Positions 1 to 7,670 of a stretch of 12,115 nt of DNA are shown piece by piece. The position numbers were made by a program, and so were the translations under genes. Source of the stretch: Bathymodiolus brooksi thiotrophic gill symbiont (lineage in GTDB: Bacteria > Pseudomonadota > Gammaproteobacteria > PS1 > Pseudothioglobaceae). The number at the start of each line of letters is the position of its first letter. The first letter of the stretch is position 1. The notes beneath the pieces are model-generated. The model searched no databases. It saw only the letters and a list, made by a program, of their open reading frames with translations, and was not told the origin of the DNA. Where the stretch lies: contig NZ_CAHJWD020000401.1 of assembly GCF_903642095.1 (NCBI RefSeq), positions 1-12,115 of the forward strand. The letters are read 5' to 3'.

Positions 1-351
1 AAACAGGGAAAAATCTATACAAGCCACAAGATTCCTTCATACATAAAAACAAAGACACAGGGCTTTGGGATTTAAACGATAAAAAATTTAAACCCATTAT
101 TAGTTTTGTATTAAGCATTTTTAGTTAAAAATACATAAAATTACTATTTTTACAATACTTTAAATTTTATCAAAGTTATTTTAAAATAGAACAACCCCTT
201 AAAAAATAATACAAAATATAGTGCTAACTTTTAAACAGACAAGGGGCAATATAAAAAATATTGTTTTTATAAAGCGTTAAGCAATGTTAAAACAACGGTT
301 ACTAAAGCGTAAAAATGCGTAAAATTTTTAATTTTTTAGTTGCAATTAATT
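1..351. other. AT-rich region upstream of gltA, no clear gene
   Basis: This stretch is very AT-rich and holds no convincing gene. Two + strand frames are open to the left edge. One runs 3-128 and ends in TAA (about 41 codons); the other runs 1-75. Either could be the tail of a gene lying to the left, but the peptides resemble no family I recognise. A weak AT hairpin lies at 247-263 (arms CAATAT/ATATTG, loop AAAAA) followed by five T at 264-268. It could be a feeble terminator for an upstream gene, but it has only one G-C pair per stem. The gltA promoter must lie here or further left. Several TANAAT-like boxes occur by chance in such AT-rich DNA, so none is called. Confidence 0.5.
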
Positions 352-1488
352 ATGATTGAATATATTCCAGGTTTAGCAGGCGTTCCAGCAACAGAATCGT
401 CTATTTCTTCGATTGATGGCGAAAACGGTATTTTGGCGTATCGTGGTTATTCAATTGAGGATTTGGTGAAATATGCCTCGTTTGAAGAGGTAGCGATGTT
501 GTTGAGGGATGGGGAGTTGCCGAGTGCTAATGAGTTAGAGGGTTTTCAGCGAGTGGTGCATGAGCGTTATGAGGTTAAACGGGATATTCGTCATATGATG
601 TGGGCGTTGCCTGCGAATGGGCATCCGATGGATGTGTTGCAAACGGCGATTGCGTCAATGGCGACTTTTTATCCAGATGCGGGTGCGGCTGATCCAAATT
701 CGGCTTATACGCAGAGTGCTTTGACTAAAATTATTGCCAATATGAGTACGCTGGTGGCGATGTGGGCACGGATTTCATCGGGTTATGACCCTATTCCGCC
801 GAGCAAGGAAATGTCGTATGCACAGAATTTTTTATATATGTCATTTGGTGAAGATCCGGATGAAGAGATTGTTAAATTGTTTGATGCTTGTTTGATTTTG
901 CATGCTGAGCATACTATCAACGCCAGCACTTTTTCGGCGATGGTAACGGCTTCTACACTTGCTAATCCGTTTGCTTCGGTATCGGCGGCGGTTGGCACTT
1001 TGGCGGGTTCGTTGCATGGAGGGGCGAATGAAGATGTATTAAATATGTTGGATGACATTGGTGAGGTTAAAAATGTGCGTGGTTATATTGAGAATCGTTT
1101 GCAGAATAAACAGGTGATTTGGGGTATGGGGCATCGGGAATACAGTGTGAAAGACCCACGGGCAAAGATTTTGCAAGGGATGATTGAGGCTTATATTAAC
1201 AAATCTAATGTTGTGCTTTCTCAGCGTTTTGAAATTGCATTAGAGGTAGAGCGAGTTTGCGAAGAATTGTTGAGTGCCAAAGGGGTTTATCCAAATGTGG
1301 ATTTTTATTCAGGTATTTTGTATGCTGAGATTTTTAAAATTCCGAGAAAGCACTTTACGCCGATTTTTGCAATGGCTCGCTCAAGTGGCTGGGTTGCACA
1401 TTGGCACGAGCAAGTGGCACATAACCGAATTTTCCGACCAACGCAAATTTATACGGGTTCGGATTTTAGAGATTACCCGAAAAGATAA
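352..1488 (+). CDS. gltA: Citrate synthase, short (about 380 aa) form
   Basis: The enzyme condenses oxaloacetate and acetyl-CoA to citrate, the entry step of the TCA cycle, in the cytoplasm. The 378-residue protein shows the N-terminal [11 protein letters not shown] motif and all three expected catalytic residues: His222 in SLHGGANE, His261 in GMGHREY and Asp317 in NVDFYSG. The conserved [10 protein letters not shown] segment lies around residue 187. It is clearly shorter than the 427-residue NADH-sensitive E. coli GltA and closer in size to dimeric citrate synthases and methylcitrate synthases. I prefer the ATG at 352; an in-frame TTG at 340 would add four residues. Neither start has an obvious Shine-Dalgarno sequence. 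The stop codon overlaps the ubiE start by one base (TAATG at 1486-1490), suggesting translational coupling. A methylcitrate synthase (PrpC) role cannot be excluded from sequence alone, but no other propionate genes are nearby. Confidence 0.93.
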   Translation: MIEYIPGLAGVPATESSISSIDGENGILAYRGYSIEDLVKYASFEEVAMLLRDGELPSANELEGFQRVVHERYEVKRDIRHMMWALPANGHPMDVLQTAIASMATFYPDAGAADPNSAYTQSALTKIIANMSTLVAMWARISSGYDPIPPSKEMSYAQNFLYMSFGEDPDEEIVKLFDACLILHAEHTINASTFSAMVTASTLANPFASVSAAVGTLAGSLHGGANEDVLNMLDDIGEVKNVRGYIENRLQNKQVIWGMGHREYSVKDPRAKILQGMIEAYINKSNVVLSQRFEIALEVERVCEELLSAKGVYPNVDFYSGILYAEIFKIPRKHFTPIFAMARSSGWVAHWHEQVAHNRIFRPTQIYTGSDFRDYPKR

Positions 1489-2231
1489 TGGACAATACGA
1501 CACATTTTGGCTTCAAAGATGTTGCCACACAAGACAAGCAAGGAATGGTACGCAGTGTATTTGACTCGGTTGCTAATAAATATGATTTGATGAACGATGT
1601 GCTGTCGTTTGGGGCACATCGACTGTGGAAGCACTATACCATTGCCATGGCAAATGTTAAAACAGGGGATAAAATTTTAGACATTGCTGGCGGCACAGGA
1701 GATTTAGCACGGGCATTTGCGACGAAAGTTGGTAATACGGGACAAGTGGTATTGTCAGATATTAATGCCGCTATGTTAAACGAAGGGCGTAAAAATTTAA
1801 TTAACAAAGGGGTTATAGGCGTTGAGTTTGTGCAATTGAGTGGCGAACAAATTCCCTTTGCAGATAACAGTTTTGATTGCGTATCAATTGCTTTTGGTCT
1901 GCGTAATGTAACTGATAAAGACCAGTGCATTCGGGAAATGTATCGTGTTTTAAAGCCGGGTGGGTGTATGTTAATTCTGGAATTTTCTAAAACCGATATT
2001 GTGCCATTGGAAAAATTTTATGACTTTTATTCGTTTAATGTTATGCCAAAACTTGGGAAATTTATCGCTAATGATGAGGAATCCTATCAATATTTAGCCG
2101 AGTCTATTCGCAAACATCCCGACCAAGAAACCCTTAAGAAAATGGTGCTTGATGCAGGCTTTGGTTTGTGCGAATATCACAATTTATCAGGTGGGATTGT
2201 TGCCTTGCATAAGGGTATTAAGACCCAATAA
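1488..2231 (+). CDS. ubiE: Ubiquinone/menaquinone biosynthesis C-methyltransferase UbiE
   Basis: This SAM-dependent enzyme carries out the C-methylation of the benzoquinol ring in ubiquinone synthesis, and of demethylmenaquinone where menaquinone is made. The 247-residue length is close to the 251 of E. coli UbiE. Residues 19-36 hold the family N-terminal signature ([19 protein letters not shown]). The SAM-binding motif I is [12 protein letters not shown] at 63-74, the acidic residue ending strand 2 is in VVLSDIN around residue 91, and SIAFGLRNV at 133-141 is the second UbiE signature. RVLKPGG at 153-159 is the usual post-motif of class I methyltransferases. The gene starts on the last base of the gltA stop codon and is followed after 18 bases by ubiJ, so it sits in the middle of a likely single transcript. 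No truncation or missing key residue is visible. Confidence 0.95.
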   Translation: MDNTTHFGFKDVATQDKQGMVRSVFDSVANKYDLMNDVLSFGAHRLWKHYTIAMANVKTGDKILDIAGGTGDLARAFATKVGNTGQVVLSDINAAMLNEGRKNLINKGVIGVEFVQLSGEQIPFADNSFDCVSIAFGLRNVTDKDQCIREMYRVLKPGGCMLILEFSKTDIVPLEKFYDFYSFNVMPKLGKFIANDEESYQYLAESIRKHPDQETLKKMVLDAGFGLCEYHNLSGGIVALHKGIKTQ

Positions 2232-2249
2232 GGTGGCTTTGTATTACTG

Positions 2250-2726
2250 ATGAAAACCTTAATTTTAGAAAATGCATTGAATCACTTATTATCAACACAT
2301 CAAGTTGACATTAGCCCATTAGAGGGCAAAACTATTCGCTTATCATTGCAAGATTTTCCGTTAGATGTCTATTTTATTTGCACCAATAATCGTTTTTTTG
2401 TTGTTACTAATAGTGATGTTACTGATGTAGAAATCACTCTAACGATGAGTGCATTTGCTGATTTGTTGAAACAGGCAAAATTGCACGATATGCTCAGACA
2501 GGACAAAATTATTATTCATGGTGATGTGAAAACAGCACAGTTGTTAGTGGACATATTGCAACAACTTGACTTTGACTTTGAAGAGGTATTGTCTCAGTGG
2601 ACAGGTGATATTATTGCCCATCAAGCGGGAAAAGTTGTTAGCCATTTAAAATCTAGTGATCGCCCAATATCGGCATTTAAAGACAAAATTGCCGCTATTT
2701 TAATCAATCCTAAGGTGGTGAAATAA
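2250..2726 (+). CDS. ubiJ: Ubiquinone biosynthesis accessory factor UbiJ (SCP2 domain)
   Basis: UbiJ is a non-catalytic lipid-binding factor that, with UbiK, supports the soluble complex of ubiquinone-synthesis enzymes. This protein has 158 residues. An SCP2-like fold is suggested by alternating strands at residues 28-66 and by the ITLTMSAFADLLK segment at 62-74. GDVKTAQLLVDILQQLDFDFEEVLSQWTGDI-type sequence at 91-121 is the most recognisable UbiJ part. E. coli UbiJ (about 201 residues) carries a longer C-terminal helical tail; here only about 35 residues follow the SCP2 region, so the tail looks shortened. Identification rests heavily on its place between ubiE and ubiB, the canonical order. 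AAGGTGG at 2229-2235 may be a ribosome binding site, though about 14 bases from the ATG. The stop overlaps the ubiB start as TAATG at 2724-2728. Confidence 0.85.
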   Translation: MKTLILENALNHLLSTHQVDISPLEGKTIRLSLQDFPLDVYFICTNNRFFVVTNSDVTDVEITLTMSAFADLLKQAKLHDMLRQDKIIIHGDVKTAQLLVDILQQLDFDFEEVLSQWTGDIIAHQAGKVVSHLKSSDRPISAFKDKIAAILINPKVVK

Positions 2727-4330
2727 TGCGTAATTTGGCTCGATTTTTTAAAATCTTACGGGTTTTAATTTACTATCGTCTTGATGCGTTATTGTTATCT
2801 ACATCGCTTTTAAGTCGCTTTAAGTTTTTGCTTTATATTGCACCATGGCATTATATTCCTAGAAAAAAACGCACCAGAGGTGAGTGCATTCGTTTAGCAC
2901 TTGAGGAACTCGGACCGATTTTTATCAAATTTGGGCAAACGCTCTCCACACGCCCCGATTTATTGCCTGAGGATATTAGCAGTGAACTGGTCAAGTTGCA
3001 AGACGCTTGTCCTGCCTTTGATGGCAAGCAAGCACAAAAAATGATTGAAGCATCATTAGGCGATAGCACAGCAGTATTATTTAAGACATTTGAAGTTGAA
3101 CCATTGTCCAGTGCTTCAATTGCACAAGTCCATACTGCAACAACACATCATGGCGATGATGTGGTGGTGAAAATAATCCGCCCAAAAGTAGGGGAAATCA
3201 TCAAGCGTGATATTGCCTTAATGTTTGTTTTTGCTCAATTTTTTAATCACTTTAGAATCAGTGAAAAAATCAGACCAACTGAGATTGTAAAAGAATTTGA
3301 AGACATTATTTTATTGGAATTAGATATGGCACGCGAGGCGAATAATGCACAACGCCTGCGTGATAATTTTGCAGATTCAGATTTATTGTATGTGCCTAAA
3401 GTGTATTGGAATTTATGCACAAGCGAAGTGCTAACCATTGAACGAATTTATGGCACGCCAGTGGGTAATATTGCCCAGTTAAAAGCCGATAAGGTTGATA
3501 TGAAACGCTTGGCAGAAGAGGGGGTGATTATCTTTTTTACCCAAGTATTTGTGCATAATTTCTTCCATGCTGATATGCACCCAGGTAATATTTTTGTTGA
3601 TAAAAATGGTCGTTATGCAGGTATTGATTTTGGCATTATGGGCATTTTGGATGAGTCAGACAAAGATTTTTTAGCGGATATTTTTCTTGCATTTTTTAAT
3701 CAAGATTATCACGGCGTGGCAAGTGCTTATATAGATTCAGGGTGGGCGAGTGCCAATACTGATGTGAAAGCCTTTGAGCGTGCAATTGGTAAAATTTGTG
3801 CACCGATGTTTGAAAAATCTTTGGATGAAATTTCTTTTGGGCAGGTGTTAATGGATTTAATGGCTGAGGCAAAAAACTTTGATATTACTGTTCAGCCACA
3901 ACTTTTATTATTGGATAAAACACTATTAAATATTGAAGGACTAGGCAGGCAACTCTATCCAAAACTTGATTTATGGGCAACGGCCAAACCATTTTTAGAA
4001 AACTTAATGCGTGAAAAACACAGTTTAAAAAACACAGTTGAAAAATTCAAGAAACAAGTGCCGCAATTACTTAAAGACCTGCCAGAACTGCCAACACTAA
4101 CCATTAATGCACTTAAAAAATTGGATAAAGTGCAGGATTTCAATCGCCTTAGTGCACAGCAAACCGAACTTATTGTTAAACAATTAAAAATCAATCATAA
4201 AAAACAAACCTCGGCCATCTCTGCAGGTGCTTTGATTGTCTTATCCAGTGTTTTTATTACTCAATCTTGGTGGGTTGCTGGTAGCATTAGTGCTTTTTTT
4301 GCCTTCATATTTTGGCTAAAATCCAGATAA
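2726..4330 (+). CDS. ubiB: UbiB, atypical kinase/ATPase for ubiquinone biosynthesis
   Basis: UbiB belongs to the ABC1/ADCK/COQ8 protein-kinase-like family; it is an ATPase needed for ubiquinone production and is thought to act on membrane-bound isoprenoid intermediates. The 534 residues compare with 546 in E. coli. Visible in order are the KxGQ motif (Lys68-Gln71, in FIKFGQTLSTRPDLLP), the Ala-containing nucleotide loop SSASIAQV at 128-135 in place of the kinase Gly-rich loop, the ATP-site Lys149 (VVVKI), and the ExD-type segment LELDMAREANNAQRL around 197-211. The catalytic loop is DMHPGN at 283-288 and the metal-binding DFG is at 301-303. Two hydrophobic segments at about 497-513 and 516-531 form the usual C-terminal membrane anchor. 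The start overlaps the ubiJ stop by one base. No terminator lies directly after the stop; the next one is at 4439-4470. Confidence 0.95.
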   Translation: MRNLARFFKILRVLIYYRLDALLLSTSLLSRFKFLLYIAPWHYIPRKKRTRGECIRLALEELGPIFIKFGQTLSTRPDLLPEDISSELVKLQDACPAFDGKQAQKMIEASLGDSTAVLFKTFEVEPLSSASIAQVHTATTHHGDDVVVKIIRPKVGEIIKRDIALMFVFAQFFNHFRISEKIRPTEIVKEFEDIILLELDMAREANNAQRLRDNFADSDLLYVPKVYWNLCTSEVLTIERIYGTPVGNIAQLKADKVDMKRLAEEGVIIFFTQVFVHNFFHADMHPGNIFVDKNGRYAGIDFGIMGILDESDKDFLADIFLAFFNQDYHGVASAYIDSGWASANTDVKAFERAIGKICAPMFEKSLDEISFGQVLMDLMAEAKNFDITVQPQLLLLDKTLLNIEGLGRQLYPKLDLWATAKPFLENLMREKHSLKNTVEKFKKQVPQLLKDLPELPTLTINALKKLDKVQDFNRLSAQQTELIVKQLKINHKKQTSAISAGALIVLSSVFITQSWWVAGSISAFFAFIFWLKSR

Positions 4331-4370
4331 GACCCCTGCACCAAGTTTGTTGTAGAAGTCTCAGATAAAC

Positions 4371-4399
4371 TTTCATTCTTGGTAGTTTTCGGGTAAAAT
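4371..4399 (+). promoter_or_regulatory. Candidate sigma-70 promoter for rplY
   Basis: A TAAAAT -10 box at 4394-4399 lies 17 bases after a weak -35-like TTTCAT at 4371-4376. The bases just after the -10 (CCACCGC) form a GC-rich discriminator, a feature known from stringently controlled ribosomal promoters. Transcription would start near 4405, giving a leader of roughly 84 bases. The -35 matches the consensus at only three of six positions, so the call depends on the -10, the discriminator and the position between ubiB and rplY. Confidence 0.4.
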
Positions 4400-4404
4400 C
4401 CACC

Positions 4405-4438
4405 GCTTGGTGTGTTTGGTCGCAAAACGCATTTAAGC
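4405..4438 (+). promoter_or_regulatory. Imperfect hairpin in the rplY leader
   Basis: GCTT (4405-4408) pairs with AAGC (4435-4438), two G-U pairs can follow, and TGTGTTT (4411-4417) pairs with AAACGCA (4425-4431) around the loop GGTCGCA. One T is bulged. The stem begins at about the predicted transcription start and ends directly against the terminator hairpin, so the leader would fold into two stacked hairpins. In E. coli, rplY is known to be autoregulated by L25 through its 5' untranslated region. Whether this hairpin is an L25 target is inference. Confidence 0.4.
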
Positions 4439-4470
4439 AACATCCAAAATTTGGATGTTTTTTTATTTTT
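4439..4470 (+). terminator. Intrinsic terminator between ubiB and rplY, inside the probable rplY leader
   Basis: AACATCCAA (4439-4447) and TTGGATGTT (4451-4459) form a perfect 9-bp stem with an AAT loop, followed by T at 4460-4464, one A, and five more T to 4470. This is the clearest Rho-independent terminator in the window. It can end the gltA-ubiE-ubiJ-ubiB transcript. It also sits between the candidate rplY promoter and the rplY ribosome binding site, so an rplY message started at about 4405 must read through it, which would make it a possible attenuator. Confidence 0.8.
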
Positions 4471-4488
4471 CAGAAAAGGAAGAAAAAC

Positions 4489-5166
4489 ATGAATACTGTA
4501 ATTAACGCCACAATGCGTGAAGACCAGGGGAAAGGTGCGAGCCGCCGCCTGCGTCATAATGAACAAATCCCTGCTATTATTTATGGTGCGGGTAAAGAGC
4601 CCAATACCATTACATTAAATCTCCACGAGATAACCCACCTCTTAGAAAATGAAGAATCTTACACTTCAATATTAGATTTAACGATTGATAAAAAAGCACA
4701 ACCTGTGATTATCAAAGACTTACAGCGTCATCCAGCTAAAAATCTGGTTACCCATGTAGATTTCTTGCGTATTGATATGAATAAAGAAATTGTTACTAAC
4801 ATTCCATTGCACTTTATGGGTGAAGAGGATAACGAGGCAATGCGTCTTGGTGCAATTCTTAACCAATTTGTTACTGCAATTGAAGTTTCTTGTTTGCCAA
4901 AAAATTTACCGAATGCTATTGAAATTAATATTAGCAAACTTAGCATGGGCGACCATATCAGTCTAACAGGTATTAATATGCCAGAAGGTGTTATTATTAC
5001 TGCACTAACGCACGGTGATATTGAAGCACACGATCAAAGCGTTGTTTCTGTTCAAGAGCCGAAACTAATGTCTGAAGAAGTCCAAGTTGATGTTGTTGAA
5101 GACGAAGAAGGTGCAACTGAAGATGGCGATGATAAGGCTGAAGATAAAGATACTTCAGGTTCTTAA
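4489..5166 (+). CDS. rplY: 50S ribosomal protein L25, long (TL5/CTC) form
   Basis: L25 binds loop E of 5S rRNA in the large ribosomal subunit. At 225 residues this is the two-domain TL5/CTC type rather than the 94-residue E. coli form. Residues 1-92 form the RNA-binding domain, with KGASRRLRHNEQIPAIIYG near 15-33 and the VIIKDLQRHPAKNLVTHVDF region around 73-92. Residues about 95-190 are the C-terminal beta domain (NIPLHFMGEE, PEGVIITALTHGD). The last 35 or so residues are a strongly acidic, probably disordered tail rich in Glu and Asp, a common ending of this form. AAAAGGAAG at 4474-4482 is a good ribosome binding site just before the ATG. The gene opens the rplY-pth-ychF block. Its leader contains two hairpins, one a terminator, suggesting control of its expression. 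Confidence 0.95.
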   Translation: MNTVINATMREDQGKGASRRLRHNEQIPAIIYGAGKEPNTITLNLHEITHLLENEESYTSILDLTIDKKAQPVIIKDLQRHPAKNLVTHVDFLRIDMNKEIVTNIPLHFMGEEDNEAMRLGAILNQFVTAIEVSCLPKNLPNAIEINISKLSMGDHISLTGINMPEGVIITALTHGDIEAHDQSVVSVQEPKLMSEEVQVDVVEDEEGATEDGDDKAEDKDTSGS

Positions 5167-5226
5167 AAGAGCGTTTTTGCATAAATTTGATTTAGCAACA
5201 ACTTACATTCATACAAAAAAAATCTG

Positions 5227-5802
5227 ATGGCAATTAAATTGATTGTTGGCTTAGGTAATCCTGGTAAGGACTATCAGGCACATCGTCATAATGTTGGTTT
5301 TTGGTTTTGCGATGCACTTGCACATTTATATGCAGGTGTTTTTAAGAAAGAATCTAAGTTTTTTGGTGATACGATGCAAGTCAATATTGCTGGGGAAAAT
5401 GTTCGATTGTTAAAGCCCAGCACTTATATGAACGCTTCTGGCAAGTCGATTCAAAGTATTGCTAAATTCTATCAAATAAATGCAGATGAAATTCTAATCG
5501 TACATGATGAATTAGACATTAATCCGGGAGTTGCTAAAATTAAATTTAGTGGCGGGCATGGTGGACACAATGGGCTTCGTGATACGATTAAAGCCTTGGG
5601 CAGTAAAGATTTTTATCGACTTAGAATCGGTATTGGACATCCCGGTGATAAATCCAAGGTGGCAGATTTTGTTTTGCATGCTCCTAATAAGTCTGAATTT
5701 GAGCCAATTCAAACGACCTTAGCCGACTCGCTTAATGTGATTGAACAATTGATAAAAGGCGATGTTGACTCTGCAATGAAAGCGTTACACACACAAAAAT
5801 AA
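5227..5802 (+). CDS. pth: Peptidyl-tRNA hydrolase
   Basis: Pth releases tRNA from peptidyl-tRNAs that drop off stalled ribosomes, an essential recycling step in the cytoplasm. The 191 residues match the family (E. coli 194). The catalytic and substrate-binding residues are in place: Asn11 in GLGNPG, His21 in HRHNVG, Asn69 in STYMNASG, Asp94 in IVHDELD and Asn115 in GGHNGLRD. No Shine-Dalgarno sequence precedes the ATG; the upstream bases are an A tract. The 60 bases after rplY contain no terminator, so the gene is probably cotranscribed with rplY and with ychF, which starts 17 bases downstream. Confidence 0.96.
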   Translation: MAIKLIVGLGNPGKDYQAHRHNVGFWFCDALAHLYAGVFKKESKFFGDTMQVNIAGENVRLLKPSTYMNASGKSIQSIAKFYQINADEILIVHDELDINPGVAKIKFSGGHGGHNGLRDTIKALGSKDFYRLRIGIGHPGDKSKVADFVLHAPNKSEFEPIQTTLADSLNVIEQLIKGDVDSAMKALHTQK

Positions 5803-5819
5803 GGAACAGGGGTAAGAAA

Positions 5820-6911
5820 ATGGGATTTAAATGCGGTATTGTGGGCTTGCCCAATGTAGGAAAATCAACTTTATTTAATGCACTCACTCAAGCAGGGATT
5901 GAATCGGCAAACTATCCATTTTGCACTATTGAACCCAATGTTGGCATTGTGCCAATGAATGACAAACGCCTTGAGCAATTGGCTGAAATTGTGAATCCGC
6001 AAAAAATATTGCCAACCACAATGGAGTTTGTGGATATTGCAGGTTTGGTTGAAGGTGCTTCAAAAGGCGAAGGGTTAGGCAATCAATTTTTAACCAATAT
6101 CCGTGAAACAGATGCAATTGTGCATGTAGTTCGTGCATTTGATAATGACGATATTATCCATGTGGCTGGTAAAATCTCACCCCTTGATGATATTGAAATT
6201 ATCAATACAGAATTGGTTTTGGCAGATTTGACTGCGGTTGAAAAATTGTATCAAAAAGCAATAAAAAACACCAAATCTGGGCAAAAAGACGGGTTGCCAC
6301 TTAAGGCCCTGTTAGAGAAAATTTTACCAATACTTGAAAAAGGAGAAAGTGTTCGCACTTTGTCTTTTGATGATGAAGAAATGAAGTTGTTAAAAGGGTT
6401 TCAACTGCTTACCATTAAGCCCGTTTTGTATGTTGCCAATGTCAGCGAAGATGGTTTTAGTAACAATCCATATCTTGATAATATTCAAAAATTTGCACAA
6501 GCAGAGGGGGCACAAGTCGTGGCCATTTGTGCTGATGTTGAGGCAGAAATTTCTGAATTAGACTCAGATGAGAAACAAGAATTTTTATCCGAGATGGGGC
6601 AAGATGAATCAGGCTTAGACCGTCTTATTAAAGCAGGTTACAAATTACTTGGATTGCAAACTTACTTTACTGCTGGCGTGCAAGAAGTGCGTGCTTGGAC
6701 GATTAGCATCGGCGATAGTGCACCGCAAGCAGCAGGCAAAATTCATGGAGATTTTGAAAAAGGTTTCATTCGTGCTGAAACCATTGCCTTTGATGACTTT
6801 ATCGAATGCCAAGGTGAAAAAGGTGCCAAAGAAGTAGGAAAATTACGCTCAGAAGGCAAGGAGTATATTGTTCAAGATGGTGATGTTGTTCATTTCTTGT
6901 TTAATGTCTAA
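5820..6911 (+). CDS. ychF: YchF/OLA1-type ribosome-associated ATPase
   Basis: YchF is an Obg-related P-loop NTPase that prefers ATP to GTP and associates with ribosomes; it has been linked to stress responses and to start-site choice. The 363 residues equal the E. coli length. The P loop is GLPNVGKST at 9-17, the Walker B/G3 motif is DIAG at 72-75 followed by the glycine-rich [12 protein letters not shown], and the G4 position reads NVSE (207-210) instead of NKxD, the hallmark of altered nucleotide specificity in this family. The C-terminal TGS domain covers about 278-363 ([13 protein letters not shown] to VVHFLFNV). A clear AGGAACAGGGG stretch precedes the ATG. Adjacency to pth is highly conserved in proteobacteria. 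No hairpin terminator is visible after the stop codon. Confidence 0.97.
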   Translation: MGFKCGIVGLPNVGKSTLFNALTQAGIESANYPFCTIEPNVGIVPMNDKRLEQLAEIVNPQKILPTTMEFVDIAGLVEGASKGEGLGNQFLTNIRETDAIVHVVRAFDNDDIIHVAGKISPLDDIEIINTELVLADLTAVEKLYQKAIKNTKSGQKDGLPLKALLEKILPILEKGESVRTLSFDDEEMKLLKGFQLLTIKPVLYVANVSEDGFSNNPYLDNIQKFAQAEGAQVVAICADVEAEISELDSDEKQEFLSEMGQDESGLDRLIKAGYKLLGLQTYFTAGVQEVRAWTISIGDSAPQAAGKIHGDFEKGFIRAETIAFDDFIECQGEKGAKEVGKLRSEGKEYIVQDGDVVHFLFNV

Positions 6912-7223
6912 CCTTGTTACAATGGAGAAATCCCCTGTATCCGCTACATAATTTTTTTGTCTCTTTTTTACTGTCATTACTGAGTATGTATTTCATTATT
7001 TACTTTACATGCCATTTTTAAAAAATAATCAGTCTTTTTCTCAAGGGGAATAATGCCCACCTAAAAACTAAAGAATCAATGAAAAATGTTTAAACAAGTG
7101 TAGGGGATTGCTGGAAAATAGTTTTTTTAAGTGTTAGTAATGCTACTTTTGAATTTCAAGAATGATAAAAACAAAATTTTGTGTATAATTTATAAACCAT
7201 AGAAAGGAGTTGGTTTAACAAAA
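6912..7223. other. AT-rich spacer between ychF and the giant adhesin gene
   Basis: These 312 bases contain no coding sequence I can support and no clear hairpin terminator for ychF. Two T runs (6952-6958 and 6963-6968) occur without an upstream stem. The region ends with a TATAAT box and a ribosome binding site for the next gene. The 30-odd base GGGGAATAATGCCC area around 7045-7058 offers only a 3-bp stem and is not called. Confidence 0.5.
7184..7209 (+). promoter_or_regulatory. Candidate -10 box and ribosome binding site of the giant adhesin gene
   Basis: A perfect TATAAT lies at 7184-7189. No good -35 box sits 16-18 bases upstream (the bases there are AATGAT-like), so an activator or an alternative element may be needed. 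Transcription would start near 7196. AAAGGAG at 7203-7209 is a strong Shine-Dalgarno sequence, but it is 14 bases from the ATG at 7224, longer than usual. No nearer in-frame start codon exists. Confidence 0.5.
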
Positions 7224-7670
7224 ATGATAAAAAAAACAATTAAACAAATCAAGACATCACAAGCCCAAGCACAAAAAACCGCTGACCACCTCAATCAAGA
7301 AGTTATTGTTATCGCCCAAAACAAACAACATATCCAAGTTCAAGCAGGCAAAGCTTACCAGCTAAGTGCTAAAGACTTTAATACTAAAAAGGCAAGCCTA
7401 ATTGCTAAAAAAGTCGGTAATGACTTAGAAATTTCCTTAGAAAACAATGTTGTTGTATTTGACGATTATTTTGAAATTTGTGCTACTGATTTATCTTGCT
7501 TAGTTTCTCTTCCTACCAAAAACGGTGGACTTTACCATGTGCTTGCTGATACCTTCTTTACCTTAGAAGATGGCACCCAAATTGTTTATTTCTATGGCGA
7601 ACAATCTATTGTTTCTACAGAATCTAGCACAGGTGACAAACAAAGCTTTTTTGATATTATTACTCCAGAT
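7224..7670 (+). other. N-terminal region resembling the BapA-type retention module
   Basis: Residues 1-149 have a basic, Gln-rich beginning without a hydrophobic core, then a beta-rich part. The stretch VGNDLEISLENNVVVFDDYF around residues 71-90 fits the pattern of the N-terminal domain of BapA-like giant adhesins, in which a 'G-x-DL-v-v-x-l-x-nG' strand pair is followed by an aromatic-rich strand. In that group this end is thought to stay in the outer-membrane pore while the rest of the protein is displayed outside. The match is by eye only. Confidence 0.45.

Noticed and set aside
3..128. Open frame from the left edge ending in TAA, possible tail of an upstream gene
   Set aside because: Only about 41 codons, a competing frame (1-75) is also open, and neither peptide resembles a known family. 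It is mentioned in the region description only.
247..295. AT hairpins upstream of gltA (CAATAT/ATATTG, and TTGTTTT/AAAACAA with a 21-base loop)
   Set aside because: The stems have one or no strong G-C pairs, and such pairs are common by chance in this AT-rich stretch. They share bases, so at most one could form.
340..351. TTG at 340 as the start of citrate synthase
   Set aside because: The ATG at 352 gives the N-terminus usual for the family, four residues shorter, and there is no ribosome binding site favouring the TTG.
1274..1564. Alternative + strand frame of 96 codons over the gltA-ubiE junction
   Set aside because: It lies in a shifted frame over two well-supported genes and has no recognisable motif.
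4261..4566. Minus-strand open frame of 101 codons across the ubiB-rplY junction
   Set aside because: It overlaps the end of ubiB, the terminator and the start of rplY, and has no family resemblance.
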